Assembly: GCF_020171345.1 (NCBI RefSeq)
Contig: NZ_JAIUZM010000001.1
Location: forward strand, 1,488,001-1,552,000
From: Microbulbifer agarilyticus
GTDB taxonomy: Bacteria; Pseudomonadota; Gammaproteobacteria; Pseudomonadales; Cellvibrionaceae
Reading direction: 5' to 3'
Length of the DNA: 64,000 nucleotides
This document shows positions 33,929 to 42,116 of this stretch, piece after piece. How positions within the stretch are numbered: the first letter of the stretch is position 1; every line of letters begins with the position of its first letter. The translations under genes were made by a program, and so were the position numbers. The notes under the pieces were generated by a model. It made no database searches. It saw only the letters and a list, made by a program, of their open reading frames with translations, and had not been told where the DNA came from.

Positions 33929-36133
33929 ATGCCGATCAATAAACTGTTTACCAAGACCGCGCTCGCGGTCGGCCTCGCCAGCGCCGCCACCACTGCCTGG
34001 GCGGAACTCGAAGAGGTGACTGTTACCGCCACCAAGCGCGAACAAAGCGTGCAGGACATTGCCGTTTCGGTAAGTGCCCTGTCCGCCGAAGAAATGCAGC
34101 AGGCCGGCATCGACGATGCAAAGGATGTGGCTGTGCAGGTGCCGAGCCTGACGGTTAACCGCAATTTGAACCCGTTTGCGGCTGGTATCCGCATCCGCGG
34201 CTTGGGCACCAACCAGAACGATCCTTCGCTGGAGGCCTCGGTGGCGGTTGTGGTCGATGGGGTTTACCTGGGTCGCTCCGGCCTCGGTCTTTCGGATCTG
34301 GTGGACATCGAGCGAGTGGAAGTGGTGCAGGGGCCGCAGGGCACTCTGTATGGTAAGAACGCCAATGCGGGTGTGCTCAACATCGTTACCCGTGGCGTGA
34401 ATATGCAGGAGACCGAAGCGCGCCTGGAAGCGTCCGCCGGCGATTACGGGCTGCAGAAGTACACTGCCTCAGTGAGCGCACCGATTGGCGACACAGCCGG
34501 CTACCGCCTGAGCGGTTCTGTGCACGAGCGCGATGGCTGGCTGGAGAGTGGTACCGGCCCGGACCAGAACGACCGGTCTGACTGGAACCTGCGCGGTAAA
34601 TTTACCTGGGAGCCCACCGATGCGCTCAGTGTGAACCTGATTGCCAGCCATGTAGAGCGGGATTCCAGTTGCTGTGGCGCCGACACTACCATCAGCCCGG
34701 CTATGGCCAGCGTGTTGCAGATGAAGGGCCTGGAAGTGCCCGAAAACGATCCGCTGGATTACTACAGCAATAACGATTACCCGCTGGCGTTTACCCTCTC
34801 GGCCGACGCGCTGAGCGCAGTGGTGGATTACGACCTTTCGTTCGGTACTCTCACCTCTATCACTGCCTGGAATGATTACGAATGGGCGAGCAGTTTTGAC
34901 GGCGATCGCACCGAGCTCGACCTCTACTATGTGGATGATAGCTACCGTGGCGAGAGCCTGGTGCAGGAATTGCGCCTGAGCAGCGACCTGGACGGACCGC
35001 TGCAGTATCTGGCGGGCCTCTACTTCAGTCACGAGGAGCTGGGCCGCGGTGATGGTCAGCCGATTGCGACCTTTGGTTCGGACATCCTCACCGTGGGCAC
35101 TCAGGTGCATCCGCTGGGGCAGGCATTTGCCATGCTGGTGCGCCCCGGTGACAGCGCCACAGCGGAGAATACCTGGGAGACTGATACCTTTGCGGCCTTC
35201 GGCCAGGCTACCTATACCTTCTCCGACAGCTGGGAGGCCAGCGTTGGCCTGCGCTATACCGCAGAGGAAAAGTCCGCGGACATGTATGTGCGGGCTGATT
35301 CCACCGCAACCGGTATCCCCGCCGGTGCCTTTGGGCCGGGGGTGCCGGCCATGCCTATCCCGACATTGGTGTCTGCACTTTATGCGCCGGTGGACGACAG
35401 CTTCAGTCTCGAGGATGAAAGTGTCACCGGCATGGCGAGCCTGACCCATTTCGTCAATGAGGATGTGATGGTGTTTGCGTCTATCGCCACTGGCCACAAG
35501 TCCGGCGGTTTCAACGGCGTGGCGGGGGCGGGTGCGGAGCGCACCTACGATAACGAGCAGACCACCAACTACGAGCTGGGTATCAAGTCGCGCCTGTTCG
35601 ACAACCAGCTGGAGCTGAATGCCACCGCCTTCCACATGCTGGTGGATGACCTGCAGTACCTGAGACAGCAGGCCATGGGCCTCGGCACCTATGTCGCCAA
35701 TGAGGAGGACGAAGGCACGATCAAGGGCGTGGACCTGAATTTTGCCGCGGCACCCTGGCAGTTCCTGAAGCTGAGCGGCGGCGTGCAGTACCTGGATAAC
35801 GAACTCTTCCCTGCCTCGCGCTGGTCCTCCAATCTGGCTGCTACCCTGATGGCGCCGGTGGCTGATGGTGCCGCCTACCTGCGTACCGACTACAACTACG
35901 CTTCGGACCACGCCGTGAACCCGGATATCCCGGATTTTGTGCAGGACCGAGAGACCGTCAATGTGCGTGCCGGCTGGCGTAACGAAAGCTGGGATGCGGC
36001 CCTGTGGGCGAAAAACGCCACCAACGATGTCTACTCCTACCTGCGCACCGTGCCCGCAGCGATGACCGGCGCCCAGCAGGACTGGCTCGCCGAGCCGCGC
36101 ACCATTGGTGCTACGGTCAGCTACCAGTTCTGA
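33929..36133 (+). CDS. TonB-dependent outer-membrane receptor
   Basis: A 734-residue receptor. It has a signal peptide (about 1-25), a TonB box (EEVTVTATKRE), a plug domain with IRIRGLGTNQNDPSLEASVA, VDGVYLGR and GTLYGKNANAGVLNIVTRG, and a beta-barrel ending in the expected aromatic residue (SYQF). It would import a bulky substrate across the outer membrane. Its place in the catabolic island and the operator upstream suggest it takes up the substrate of these enzymes. The sequence does not show whether it is a siderophore or organic-compound receptor. Confidence 0.93.
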   Translation: MPINKLFTKTALAVGLASAATTAWAELEEVTVTATKREQSVQDIAVSVSALSAEEMQQAGIDDAKDVAVQVPSLTVNRNLNPFAAGIRIRGLGTNQNDPSLEASVAVVVDGVYLGRSGLGLSDLVDIERVEVVQGPQGTLYGKNANAGVLNIVTRGVNMQETEARLEASAGDYGLQKYTASVSAPIGDTAGYRLSGSVHERDGWLESGTGPDQNDRSDWNLRGKFTWEPTDALSVNLIASHVERDSSCCGADTTISPAMASVLQMKGLEVPENDPLDYYSNNDYPLAFTLSADALSAVVDYDLSFGTLTSITAWNDYEWASSFDGDRTELDLYYVDDSYRGESLVQELRLSSDLDGPLQYLAGLYFSHEELGRGDGQPIATFGSDILTVGTQVHPLGQAFAMLVRPGDSATAENTWETDTFAAFGQATYTFSDSWEASVGLRYTAEEKSADMYVRADSTATGIPAGAFGPGVPAMPIPTLVSALYAPVDDSFSLEDESVTGMASLTHFVNEDVMVFASIATGHKSGGFNGVAGAGAERTYDNEQTTNYELGIKSRLFDNQLELNATAFHMLVDDLQYLRQQAMGLGTYVANEEDEGTIKGVDLNFAAAPWQFLKLSGGVQYLDNELFPASRWSSNLAATLMAPVADGAAYLRTDYNYASDHAVNPDIPDFVQDRETVNVRAGWRNESWDAALWAKNATNDVYSYLRTVPAAMTGAQQDWLAEPRTIGATVSYQF

Positions 36134-36189
36134 GGTGTGGAGCTGATCTAGTGTGAGTGTTGGGTCCAACAATGGGCCCATGCAGACGC

Positions 36190-36221
36190 AAAAAAGCCGG
36201 CGGGAAACTGCCGGCTTTTTT
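36190..36221. terminator. Bidirectional terminator between the TonB receptor and sulfatase genes
   Basis: Twelve-base-pair stem AAAAAAGCCGGC (36190-36201) / GCCGGCTTTTTT (36210-36221) with an 8-base loop. The A- and T-runs let it work for both convergent genes. Confidence 0.92.
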
Positions 36222-36249
36222 GTGCTCTTCGGTTTGTACTTTCATCCCG

Positions 36250-38091
36250 CTAGCCCCGGCGGCGCCGGCGCCACAGCAGCAGCGTTGCGACGCCGGCCAG
36301 TAATAGTCCGGCAGCAAAGGCGATCTGCGGCAAGCGCTGCCTTACGGCATTGCGGGTTACCTGGCGTCGCTGGTTGTAGTCCGGCGGTACCGGCAGTACG
36401 CCGTTGTCGCGCACATAGGCTTCGTAATCGGACAGCAGCTCGGTAAAGCGTGCCGGCTCCTGCTGTTCGAGCGGTGTGGTTTCACCAGGGTCGCGTTCGA
36501 TATGGTAAAGGTGCCACTGGCCATCGTTGTTGGGGCCGCGGTTGAAGGTGATCTTGTAATCTCCCTTGATCAGTGCCGCATTGCCACCGATTTCGTAAGC
36601 GATGGTGTCCTCGGGGCCGTATACCGCTGTACTGGGCTGTTCCAGCAGTGGCCGCAGGCTGCGACCGGTCATCGGCTCCACAGTACGGCCGCGGTATTGG
36701 CCGCGGTGGTCGGCAACCCCGGCCAGTTCCAGCAGGGTCGGCGCCAGGTCTTTGACATAGGCGGTGGCGTGGCTGATTTGTCCGCGCAGGACATCGGCAA
36801 CGGCTGGGCCACTGACCACTAGCGGTACCCGCATGCCGCCCTCCCCCGAGTGAAATTTGTAGTGCCCGAGGGGCGCGGCAGCGGCGCTGGCAAAGCTCGG
36901 GCCGATGGTGGCGAAGCTGCCCTTTTCGCCGAGGGTTTCGTAGTCGTCGGTGTAGTCCAGCAGCTTGAGCATCAGCAGGCGCTGTGGGCCGGTAATTTCA
37001 TTGGGCTCGGGACCGTTGTCGGAGGTGAAGACGATCACGGTATTGTCGTATTCGCCGATGTCTTTCAGGTACTGCAGCAGTCGGCCGATGTGGACATCCA
37101 TGGCATCGACCATGCCCGCATACACCGCCATGCGTTTGGCGTTGTAGCGCTGTTCCTCTTCCGACAGCGTCGCCCACTCGGCGGTGGTGTTCATGTGCTT
37201 CATCGCCGCATCGGCGGGCACCAGTCCCCTCGCTTTCGCCGCTTGCTGGCGCTGGCTGCGGATCGGGTCCCAGCCCTGGCGATAGGTCTCCAGATATTTC
37301 TGTGTGTATTTCCTTGGGGCCTGCATGGGCATATGCACGGCCATAAATGGCAAGTAGGTGAAGAATGGCTTGCCGTCGGCGCGGTTGCTGTCGATCTGCG
37401 CAATGGCCCTGTCTACCAGGAACTCCGAGGAATAGAAGTCTTCCGGCAGTTCAAATGGTTCGCCGTTCTCAAACCACAGGGTTTTTTCATACAGCGGCAG
37501 GTAACTTTTGTCGGACCAGTTGTCGCCGCCGGAATACGGCATCATGACGGTTTGTTCAAAGCCGCGGTTGATCGGGCGCAACGCCGGATCCTTGTAGCCC
37601 AGGTGCCACTTGCCCGCCATGTAGGTGTGATAACCCGCATCCTTGAGCTGGGTGGCGATGGTCACCACGTCCTTGCGCAGGTGCCCCTGGTAAAAGGGCG
37701 AGTGCGACTGTGCCGGTGTCAGTGCTTCGGCGATATTGGCGACGCCGGCGCGATGGCTGTCGACGCCCGACATCAGCATGGCGCGGGTCGGTGCGCAGCT
37801 GGGCGCGGTGCGGTATTTGCTGAAGCGCAGGCCCTGTTGCGCGAGGTCATCCAGGTTGGGGGTTTCGATCTCGCTGCCGTATGCGCCGAGGTCGGTGTAG
37901 CCGAGATCGTCGGCGAGGATCACCAGGATGTTGGGGCGCTTCGCGGCGGCGGATGTTTCTGGCTCACTCGTACTTTCGCTCATTTGCGCCTGCGCCACAG
38001 CGCTGATGGCAGCGGCCAGTGAGGTGCAGAGCAGTGTGTGGGTGAAACGTTTGCCGGTGCGGCGAGCGGTTGAAGCGGGCTTGCGGTACAT
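36250..38091 (-). CDS. Sulfatase (formylglycine class) with C-terminal membrane anchor
   Basis: A 613-residue sulfatase with a signal peptide (about residues 1-36). It has the metal block NILVILADDLGYTDLG and the modification motif CAPTR (in APSCAPTRAMLMSG), where Thr replaces the usual Ser. MAGKWHLG and FTSDNGPEPNE follow. The last 25 residues are a hydrophobic helix followed by RRRRRG, which should anchor it to the inner membrane with the enzyme in the periplasm. The start at 38091 is the first ATG; an upstream TTG lies inside the DJ-1 gene. It follows the DJ-1 gene by 61 bases. Confidence 0.92.
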   Translation of the reverse strand: MYRKPASTARRTGKRFTHTLLCTSLAAAISAVAQAQMSESTSEPETSAAAKRPNILVILADDLGYTDLGAYGSEIETPNLDDLAQQGLRFSKYRTAPSCAPTRAMLMSGVDSHRAGVANIAEALTPAQSHSPFYQGHLRKDVVTIATQLKDAGYHTYMAGKWHLGYKDPALRPINRGFEQTVMMPYSGGDNWSDKSYLPLYEKTLWFENGEPFELPEDFYSSEFLVDRAIAQIDSNRADGKPFFTYLPFMAVHMPMQAPRKYTQKYLETYRQGWDPIRSQRQQAAKARGLVPADAAMKHMNTTAEWATLSEEEQRYNAKRMAVYAGMVDAMDVHIGRLLQYLKDIGEYDNTVIVFTSDNGPEPNEITGPQRLLMLKLLDYTDDYETLGEKGSFATIGPSFASAAAAPLGHYKFHSGEGGMRVPLVVSGPAVADVLRGQISHATAYVKDLAPTLLELAGVADHRGQYRGRTVEPMTGRSLRPLLEQPSTAVYGPEDTIAYEIGGNAALIKGDYKITFNRGPNNDGQWHLYHIERDPGETTPLEQQEPARFTELLSDYEAYVRDNGVLPVPPDYNQRRQVTRNAVRQRLPQIAFAAGLLLAGVATLLLWRRRRRG

Positions 38092-38152
38092 AGGGGCTGC
38101 GCCTGTATGGGGCTGGTCGCCAGCGACAGTGCTGGCGACGTGAACGTGGGGC

Positions 38153-39001
38153 TTAGGGCTCGGCGACAATGGCCATCATCTGGTGCGCGGTTTCGTAGCC
38201 GGAGTTCTGGTTCTGACCGGTGACAAAGCGGCGTTCATCATCCACGACAACGTGGGTGGCAAAGATGTCGCGGAAGGCGGTTTGCTTTTCATACTCGGCA
38301 CCGGCCTTGCGCAGCTCGGTTTCCGGGTGCTGTGGGGTGACCTCGATACCCAGCTCCTTGATCTGCTTGTCGCTGACTCCGGTCATACGGCGCCCAGCAA
38401 TGAGCAGGTTGCCGTTCTTGTCCTCGGCCTTGATCAGGCCCAGCACACCGTGACACACCCCGCCGATCACCGCGCTGCTATCGTAATAGGCCTCGCTGAC
38501 CTTGCGTCCCAGGACATCGGAATAACCCAGGTCGTAGGCTGCACCCCAGCCGCCGGCCATAAAGATGATGTCGTACTGGGTAAAGTCGACCTCGTCGATA
38601 CGCAGGGAATTCTTTACTTTGGCCTGCACTACCGCATCCTGCAGGTAGCGCTCGTCCTCCGCGGTGCGCACCGCGTAGAAAAAGGATTCCGGGTCCACCG
38701 GGATCTCGCCACCCTGAACACTGGCGATATCAACCTGCATACCGCCGTCCAGGAAGGTGTAGTAAGGCACGGTCATCTCCGAGGCGAACACGCCGGTGGC
38801 TTTGCCGGTGGTTTCGCCGGGGGCGTTCAGGGTGCCGTGGCTGGTAGTGATCACCAGTGCGCGTTTGCCCGGCAGTTCCACGGTCTCGCCCTGATAGCTC
38901 GGGTGCAACCCGGCCTTGTGCAGGATGGTGGGCAGCAGTGCGGCCAGTAATCCAAAAAAGAGCGCTACGCCTGCCGCGCCAATCAGTAGTTTCTTCGCCA
39001 T
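38153..39001 (-). CDS. Membrane-anchored DJ-1/PfpI-family protein
   Basis: A 282-residue protein with an N-terminal membrane helix (about residues 6-26) and a DJ-1/PfpI domain. The nucleophile elbow with its cysteine is IGGVCHGVLGL; FMAGGWGAAYDLG precedes it. Relatives act as glyoxalases, amidases or chaperone-like enzymes. It is first in a two-gene unit with the sulfatase and has a candidate operator 26 bases upstream. An aldehyde-detoxifying role is possible but inferred. Confidence 0.85.
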   Translation of the reverse strand: MAKKLLIGAAGVALFFGLLAALLPTILHKAGLHPSYQGETVELPGKRALVITTSHGTLNAPGETTGKATGVFASEMTVPYYTFLDGGMQVDIASVQGGEIPVDPESFFYAVRTAEDERYLQDAVVQAKVKNSLRIDEVDFTQYDIIFMAGGWGAAYDLGYSDVLGRKVSEAYYDSSAVIGGVCHGVLGLIKAEDKNGNLLIAGRRMTGVSDKQIKELGIEVTPQHPETELRKAGAEYEKQTAFRDIFATHVVVDDERRFVTGQNQNSGYETAHQMMAIVAEP

Positions 39002-39026
39002 GGTCTGTATCCCGAGCTTTATATAT

Positions 39027-39043
39027 AGGCACAATATATGACA
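39027..39043 (-). promoter_or_regulatory. Candidate TetR-type operator, copy 4
   Basis: AGGCACAATATATGACA, followed by ATAT. It lies 26 bases before the DJ-1 start. It shares GGCAC, an ATATA centre and TGNCAATA with copy 2. On the minus strand TTGTCA would be the -35 and TATAAA at about 15 bases the -10. Confidence 0.6.
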
Positions 39044-39131
39044 ATATTTATTCAAGGAAAAGGATTGCTGGGCTCGCTCGCGCATCTGCGGTGAGTAATC
39101 GCCTTTGCAGGGCGATACCCGGTGTGGCATG

Positions 39132-40022
39132 TCAGGCGTTCAGGGCGTCCACGATCAACTCCCGCAGCCACTGGTGGGCCGGATCCTGCTCGGCGTTCTT
39201 GTGCCAGAGTAAACAGGATTCGATTTTGGGCACCGGGAATGGCAGGTCAAAGCAGTCCACGTTGTAGCGGCTGGCAAAGCTGCTGGGGGCGCTGAGGGCG
39301 AGACTGGAGGATTCCACAATCATCGGTGCGATGCGGTAGTGCTGGGCGCGCAGGGTGATCTTGCGGCGGCGGCCGAGCTTGTTCAGTTGCAGGTCCACCA
39401 GTCCTGGGCCAGAGCGGCGACTGGAGATGTGGATATGTTGCAGCGCCAGATAGTCGTCCAACGTCAGATTGTTGCTTACCTGGGGGTGGTCGCGACGCAA
39501 CATGCACACGAAGTGGTCCTTGCCCAGGGGGTGCTGCTGCAGCTGGGTATTACCCATCATGGGCACGTCGATGGCGAAATCCAAGCTGTGGCTGGCAAGC
39601 TCCCGCTCCAGCTGCTCTCGCGGTACGTTGTAGGACTCCAGTTGCATATTCGGCGCCGCCTGCTGCAACCGTTCTACTAAGGCCGGCAACAGCATGGTCT
39701 CGGTGAGGTCGTTCATGCTCAGGCGAATGGTTTTTTCCGCACTGGCCGGGTCGAAGGTCACATTGGCGGTGGCGCTCTGGTGCAATTGCTGCAGCCCCGT
39801 TTTTACCTGCGCGATGATGGCCTCGGTAAATACTGTGGGTCGCATGCCCTGTGGGGTGCGCACGAACAGCTCGTCATTGAGAGCCTCTCGGGCGCGGGCA
39901 AGGGCGTTGCTCACTGCCGGCTGGGTAAGGTGCAGCTGCTCCGCGGCGCGGGTCAGGTTGCGCTCGCGATAAATGGTGTCGATCACCACGAACAGGTTGA
40001 GGTCGATGCGGTGGGGGTGCAT
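39132..40022 (-). CDS. LysR-family regulator
   Basis: A 296-residue LysR protein. The helix-turn-helix is at about residues 20-40 (LTRAAEQLHLTQPAVSNALARARE) and the effector domain runs from about residue 90. It resembles the NodD/LeuO-like branch (HRIDLNLFVVIDTIYRERNL). It is divergent from the histidine phosphatase-ACAD-kinase unit and close to the DJ-1 gene, so it may control either. No T-N11-A dyad is obvious in the gap. Confidence 0.9.
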   Translation of the reverse strand: MHPHRIDLNLFVVIDTIYRERNLTRAAEQLHLTQPAVSNALARAREALNDELFVRTPQGMRPTVFTEAIIAQVKTGLQQLHQSATANVTFDPASAEKTIRLSMNDLTETMLLPALVERLQQAAPNMQLESYNVPREQLERELASHSLDFAIDVPMMGNTQLQQHPLGKDHFVCMLRRDHPQVSNNLTLDDYLALQHIHISSRRSGPGLVDLQLNKLGRRRKITLRAQHYRIAPMIVESSSLALSAPSSFASRYNVDCFDLPFPVPKIESCLLWHKNAEQDPAHQWLRELIVDALNA

Positions 40023-40169
40023 GTCTTTCTATATGTGACTGGTTTTAAATACACTTCTGATAATTTTTGTGAATGTCGGTATATCAGAACAATTGATTTT
40101 AATGATTAAAAGCCCTGCGCTACATTGCGTCAATGGTATTCATTGATGGATGGGCGACGGGAGGTTGCG

Positions 40170-40865
40170 GTGGCAGAATTTTTTACCGTACGGCATGGGC
40201 AGGCGTCCCTGGGCAGCGACAACTATGACCAGTTGTCCGCCCTGGGGGAGCAGCAGTCCCGCTGGCTGGGCGAACACTTTCGCCGTCAGGGCACCCGCTT
40301 CGAGCGCATCCTGTGCGGCGATCTGTTGCGCCACCGGCAAACCGCCGAGGCCATCTGTGCGGGCATGCAGGGCGGGTCAGGTGAAGACCAGCAAACGCCG
40401 GCACTGGAATGCTTTCCCGAGCTGAACGAATTCCAGTTCAAGCAGGTGATGGGCGCGTTCTTGCAAAAGCACCCGGAGCGGCGCCCGCCGGACGGCGCCG
40501 ATACCCGTGTTTTTTTCCGTGTGTTGCGCGACGCGATGCACGCGTGGATCGATGACGAGATCCAGGTTGAGGAAACCTGGGCTGGGTTTGAGCAGCGCGT
40601 GCAGCGGGGCATGGACATTATCGCCGAGGGCAATGGCCGCACCTTGGTAGTCAGCTCCGGTGGCACCATCTCCATGCTCACCCGGCTGGTGTTGAGTGCA
40701 CCCTCGCAAACCGTGGTGCAGCTCAATATGCAGACTCGCAACACCTCCCTCAGCCGCTTTTTCTTTCAGGCACAGCGCGGCCGCGATTCGGTCAGCCTGC
40801 ACTCCTTCAACCACACACCGCACCTGGAGCACCCCGAGCGCCAGGACGCCATAACTTACGCATAA
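40170..40865 (+). CDS. Histidine phosphatase-superfamily protein with altered second motif
   Basis: A 231-residue protein beginning [13 protein letters not shown], with the RHG catalytic motif at residues 8-10. The second catalytic histidine normally found in a V-x-H-G-G block is Ser here (VVSSGGTIS). It may therefore have reduced or different activity, although similar SGG variants are known in this superfamily. The GTG at 40170 has GGGAGG five bases upstream, which favours it over the ATG at 40146. It is followed 16 bases later by the ACAD gene. Its partner substrate is unknown. Confidence 0.8.
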   Translation: MAEFFTVRHGQASLGSDNYDQLSALGEQQSRWLGEHFRRQGTRFERILCGDLLRHRQTAEAICAGMQGGSGEDQQTPALECFPELNEFQFKQVMGAFLQKHPERRPPDGADTRVFFRVLRDAMHAWIDDEIQVEETWAGFEQRVQRGMDIIAEGNGRTLVVSSGGTISMLTRLVLSAPSQTVVQLNMQTRNTSLSRFFFQAQRGRDSVSLHSFNHTPHLEHPERQDAITYA

Positions 40866-40881
40866 AACGAGGCGATGCACT

Positions 40882-42087
40882 ATGGATTTTGATTACACCG
40901 ACAAGGTAAAAGGACTGCAGGCACGAGTGCAGCAATTTATGGAGGAACACATCTACCCGGCGGAAGCGCTCTATGAGGAGCAGCTCCAGCAAAACCGCTG
41001 GGATACGCCGCCGGTGATGGAAGAATTGAAAAAGAAGGCCAAGGCCGCGGAGCTTTGGAACCTGTTTTTGCCGGAGTCCGAATACGGTGCGGGCCTGACC
41101 AACCTGGAATATGCGCCACTCGCCGAGTTAATGGGGCGCTCGCTGATTGCCTCGGAAGTGTTTAACTGCAGTGCGCCGGATACCGGCAACATGGAAGTGC
41201 TGGCACGCTACGGTAGCGAAGAGCATAAAGCCCAGTGGCTGACGCCACTGCTAAACGGAGAAATTCGTTCAGCATTTGCCATGACCGAGCCGAAGGTGGC
41301 CTCCAGTGATGCTACGAATATCGAAACATCGATTCTACGCGACGGCGACGACTACGTAATCAATGGCCACAAATTTTATATCAGCGGTGCATCCAATAAG
41401 CACTGCAAAATCCTGATCGTAATGGGCAAAAGCGACGCGGATAATCCGGATCGCTATCGCCAGCAATCCATGATTTTGGTGCCCATGGATACCCCCGGGG
41501 TGGAAGTGGTACGTCCCATGCAGGTGCTCGGCTTTGACGATGCGCCAGAAGGTCACGCGGAAATTAAATTCAACAATGTGCGGGTGCCGGCGTCCAACAT
41601 GCTGTTGGGTGAAGGGCGCGGTTTTGAAATTGCCCAGGGGCGCCTGGGCCCGGGCCGTATTCACCACTGTATGCGCCTGATTGGCCTTGCGCAGCGCGCG
41701 CTGGAAGCGATGGCCAAGCGGGCGAGCGAGCGCGAGGTGTTCGGTCGCGCCATGGCGCGCCATGGTGGTGTGCGCGAGGTGCTGGCAAAGAGCCAGTGTG
41801 AGATCGAGCAGGCGCGCCTGCTGACCCTGAAGGCCGCCGAGCGTATGGACAAGGTCGGCAACAAGGGGGCGAAGGATTTGATTGCGATGATTAAAATCGT
41901 CGCACCGCAAATGGCCTGCAATGTGCTCGACCGCGCGATTCAGATCCACGGTGCCGCCGGCCTGGGGCAGGATTTCTTCCTCGCACGGGGTTATTCCTAC
42001 GCACGGATTATCCGCCTCGCGGATGGTCCGGACGAGGTGCATATGATGCAACTGGGGCGCGGTATTGCTGCGGCCTACGGTGCGTAA
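40882..42087 (+). CDS. Acyl-CoA dehydrogenase, ACAD10/11-like
   Basis: A 401-residue FAD-dependent acyl-CoA dehydrogenase. The segment [20 protein letters not shown] is characteristic of the ACAD10/11 branch, and [22 protein letters not shown] is the C-terminal signature. In that branch the enzyme works with an APH-type kinase to turn 4-hydroxyacyl-CoA into a beta-oxidation substrate through a 4-phospho intermediate; the bacterial example is LvaC with LvaA. The kinase gene follows directly, which supports this role here. Confidence 0.92.
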   Translation: MDFDYTDKVKGLQARVQQFMEEHIYPAEALYEEQLQQNRWDTPPVMEELKKKAKAAELWNLFLPESEYGAGLTNLEYAPLAELMGRSLIASEVFNCSAPDTGNMEVLARYGSEEHKAQWLTPLLNGEIRSAFAMTEPKVASSDATNIETSILRDGDDYVINGHKFYISGASNKHCKILIVMGKSDADNPDRYRQQSMILVPMDTPGVEVVRPMQVLGFDDAPEGHAEIKFNNVRVPASNMLLGEGRGFEIAQGRLGPGRIHHCMRLIGLAQRALEAMAKRASEREVFGRAMARHGGVREVLAKSQCEIEQARLLTLKAAERMDKVGNKGAKDLIAMIKIVAPQMACNVLDRAIQIHGAAGLGQDFFLARGYSYARIIRLADGPDEVHMMQLGRGIAAAYGA

Positions 42088-42116
42088 TTCAGGGCGCGTA
42101 ATTGGGAGAGGATGTT

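Noticed and set aside
34469..36181. 570-codon antisense frame opposite the TonB receptor
   Set aside because: The plus strand encodes a complete TonB receptor with signal peptide and plug; the antisense product is low-complexity and unlike any family.
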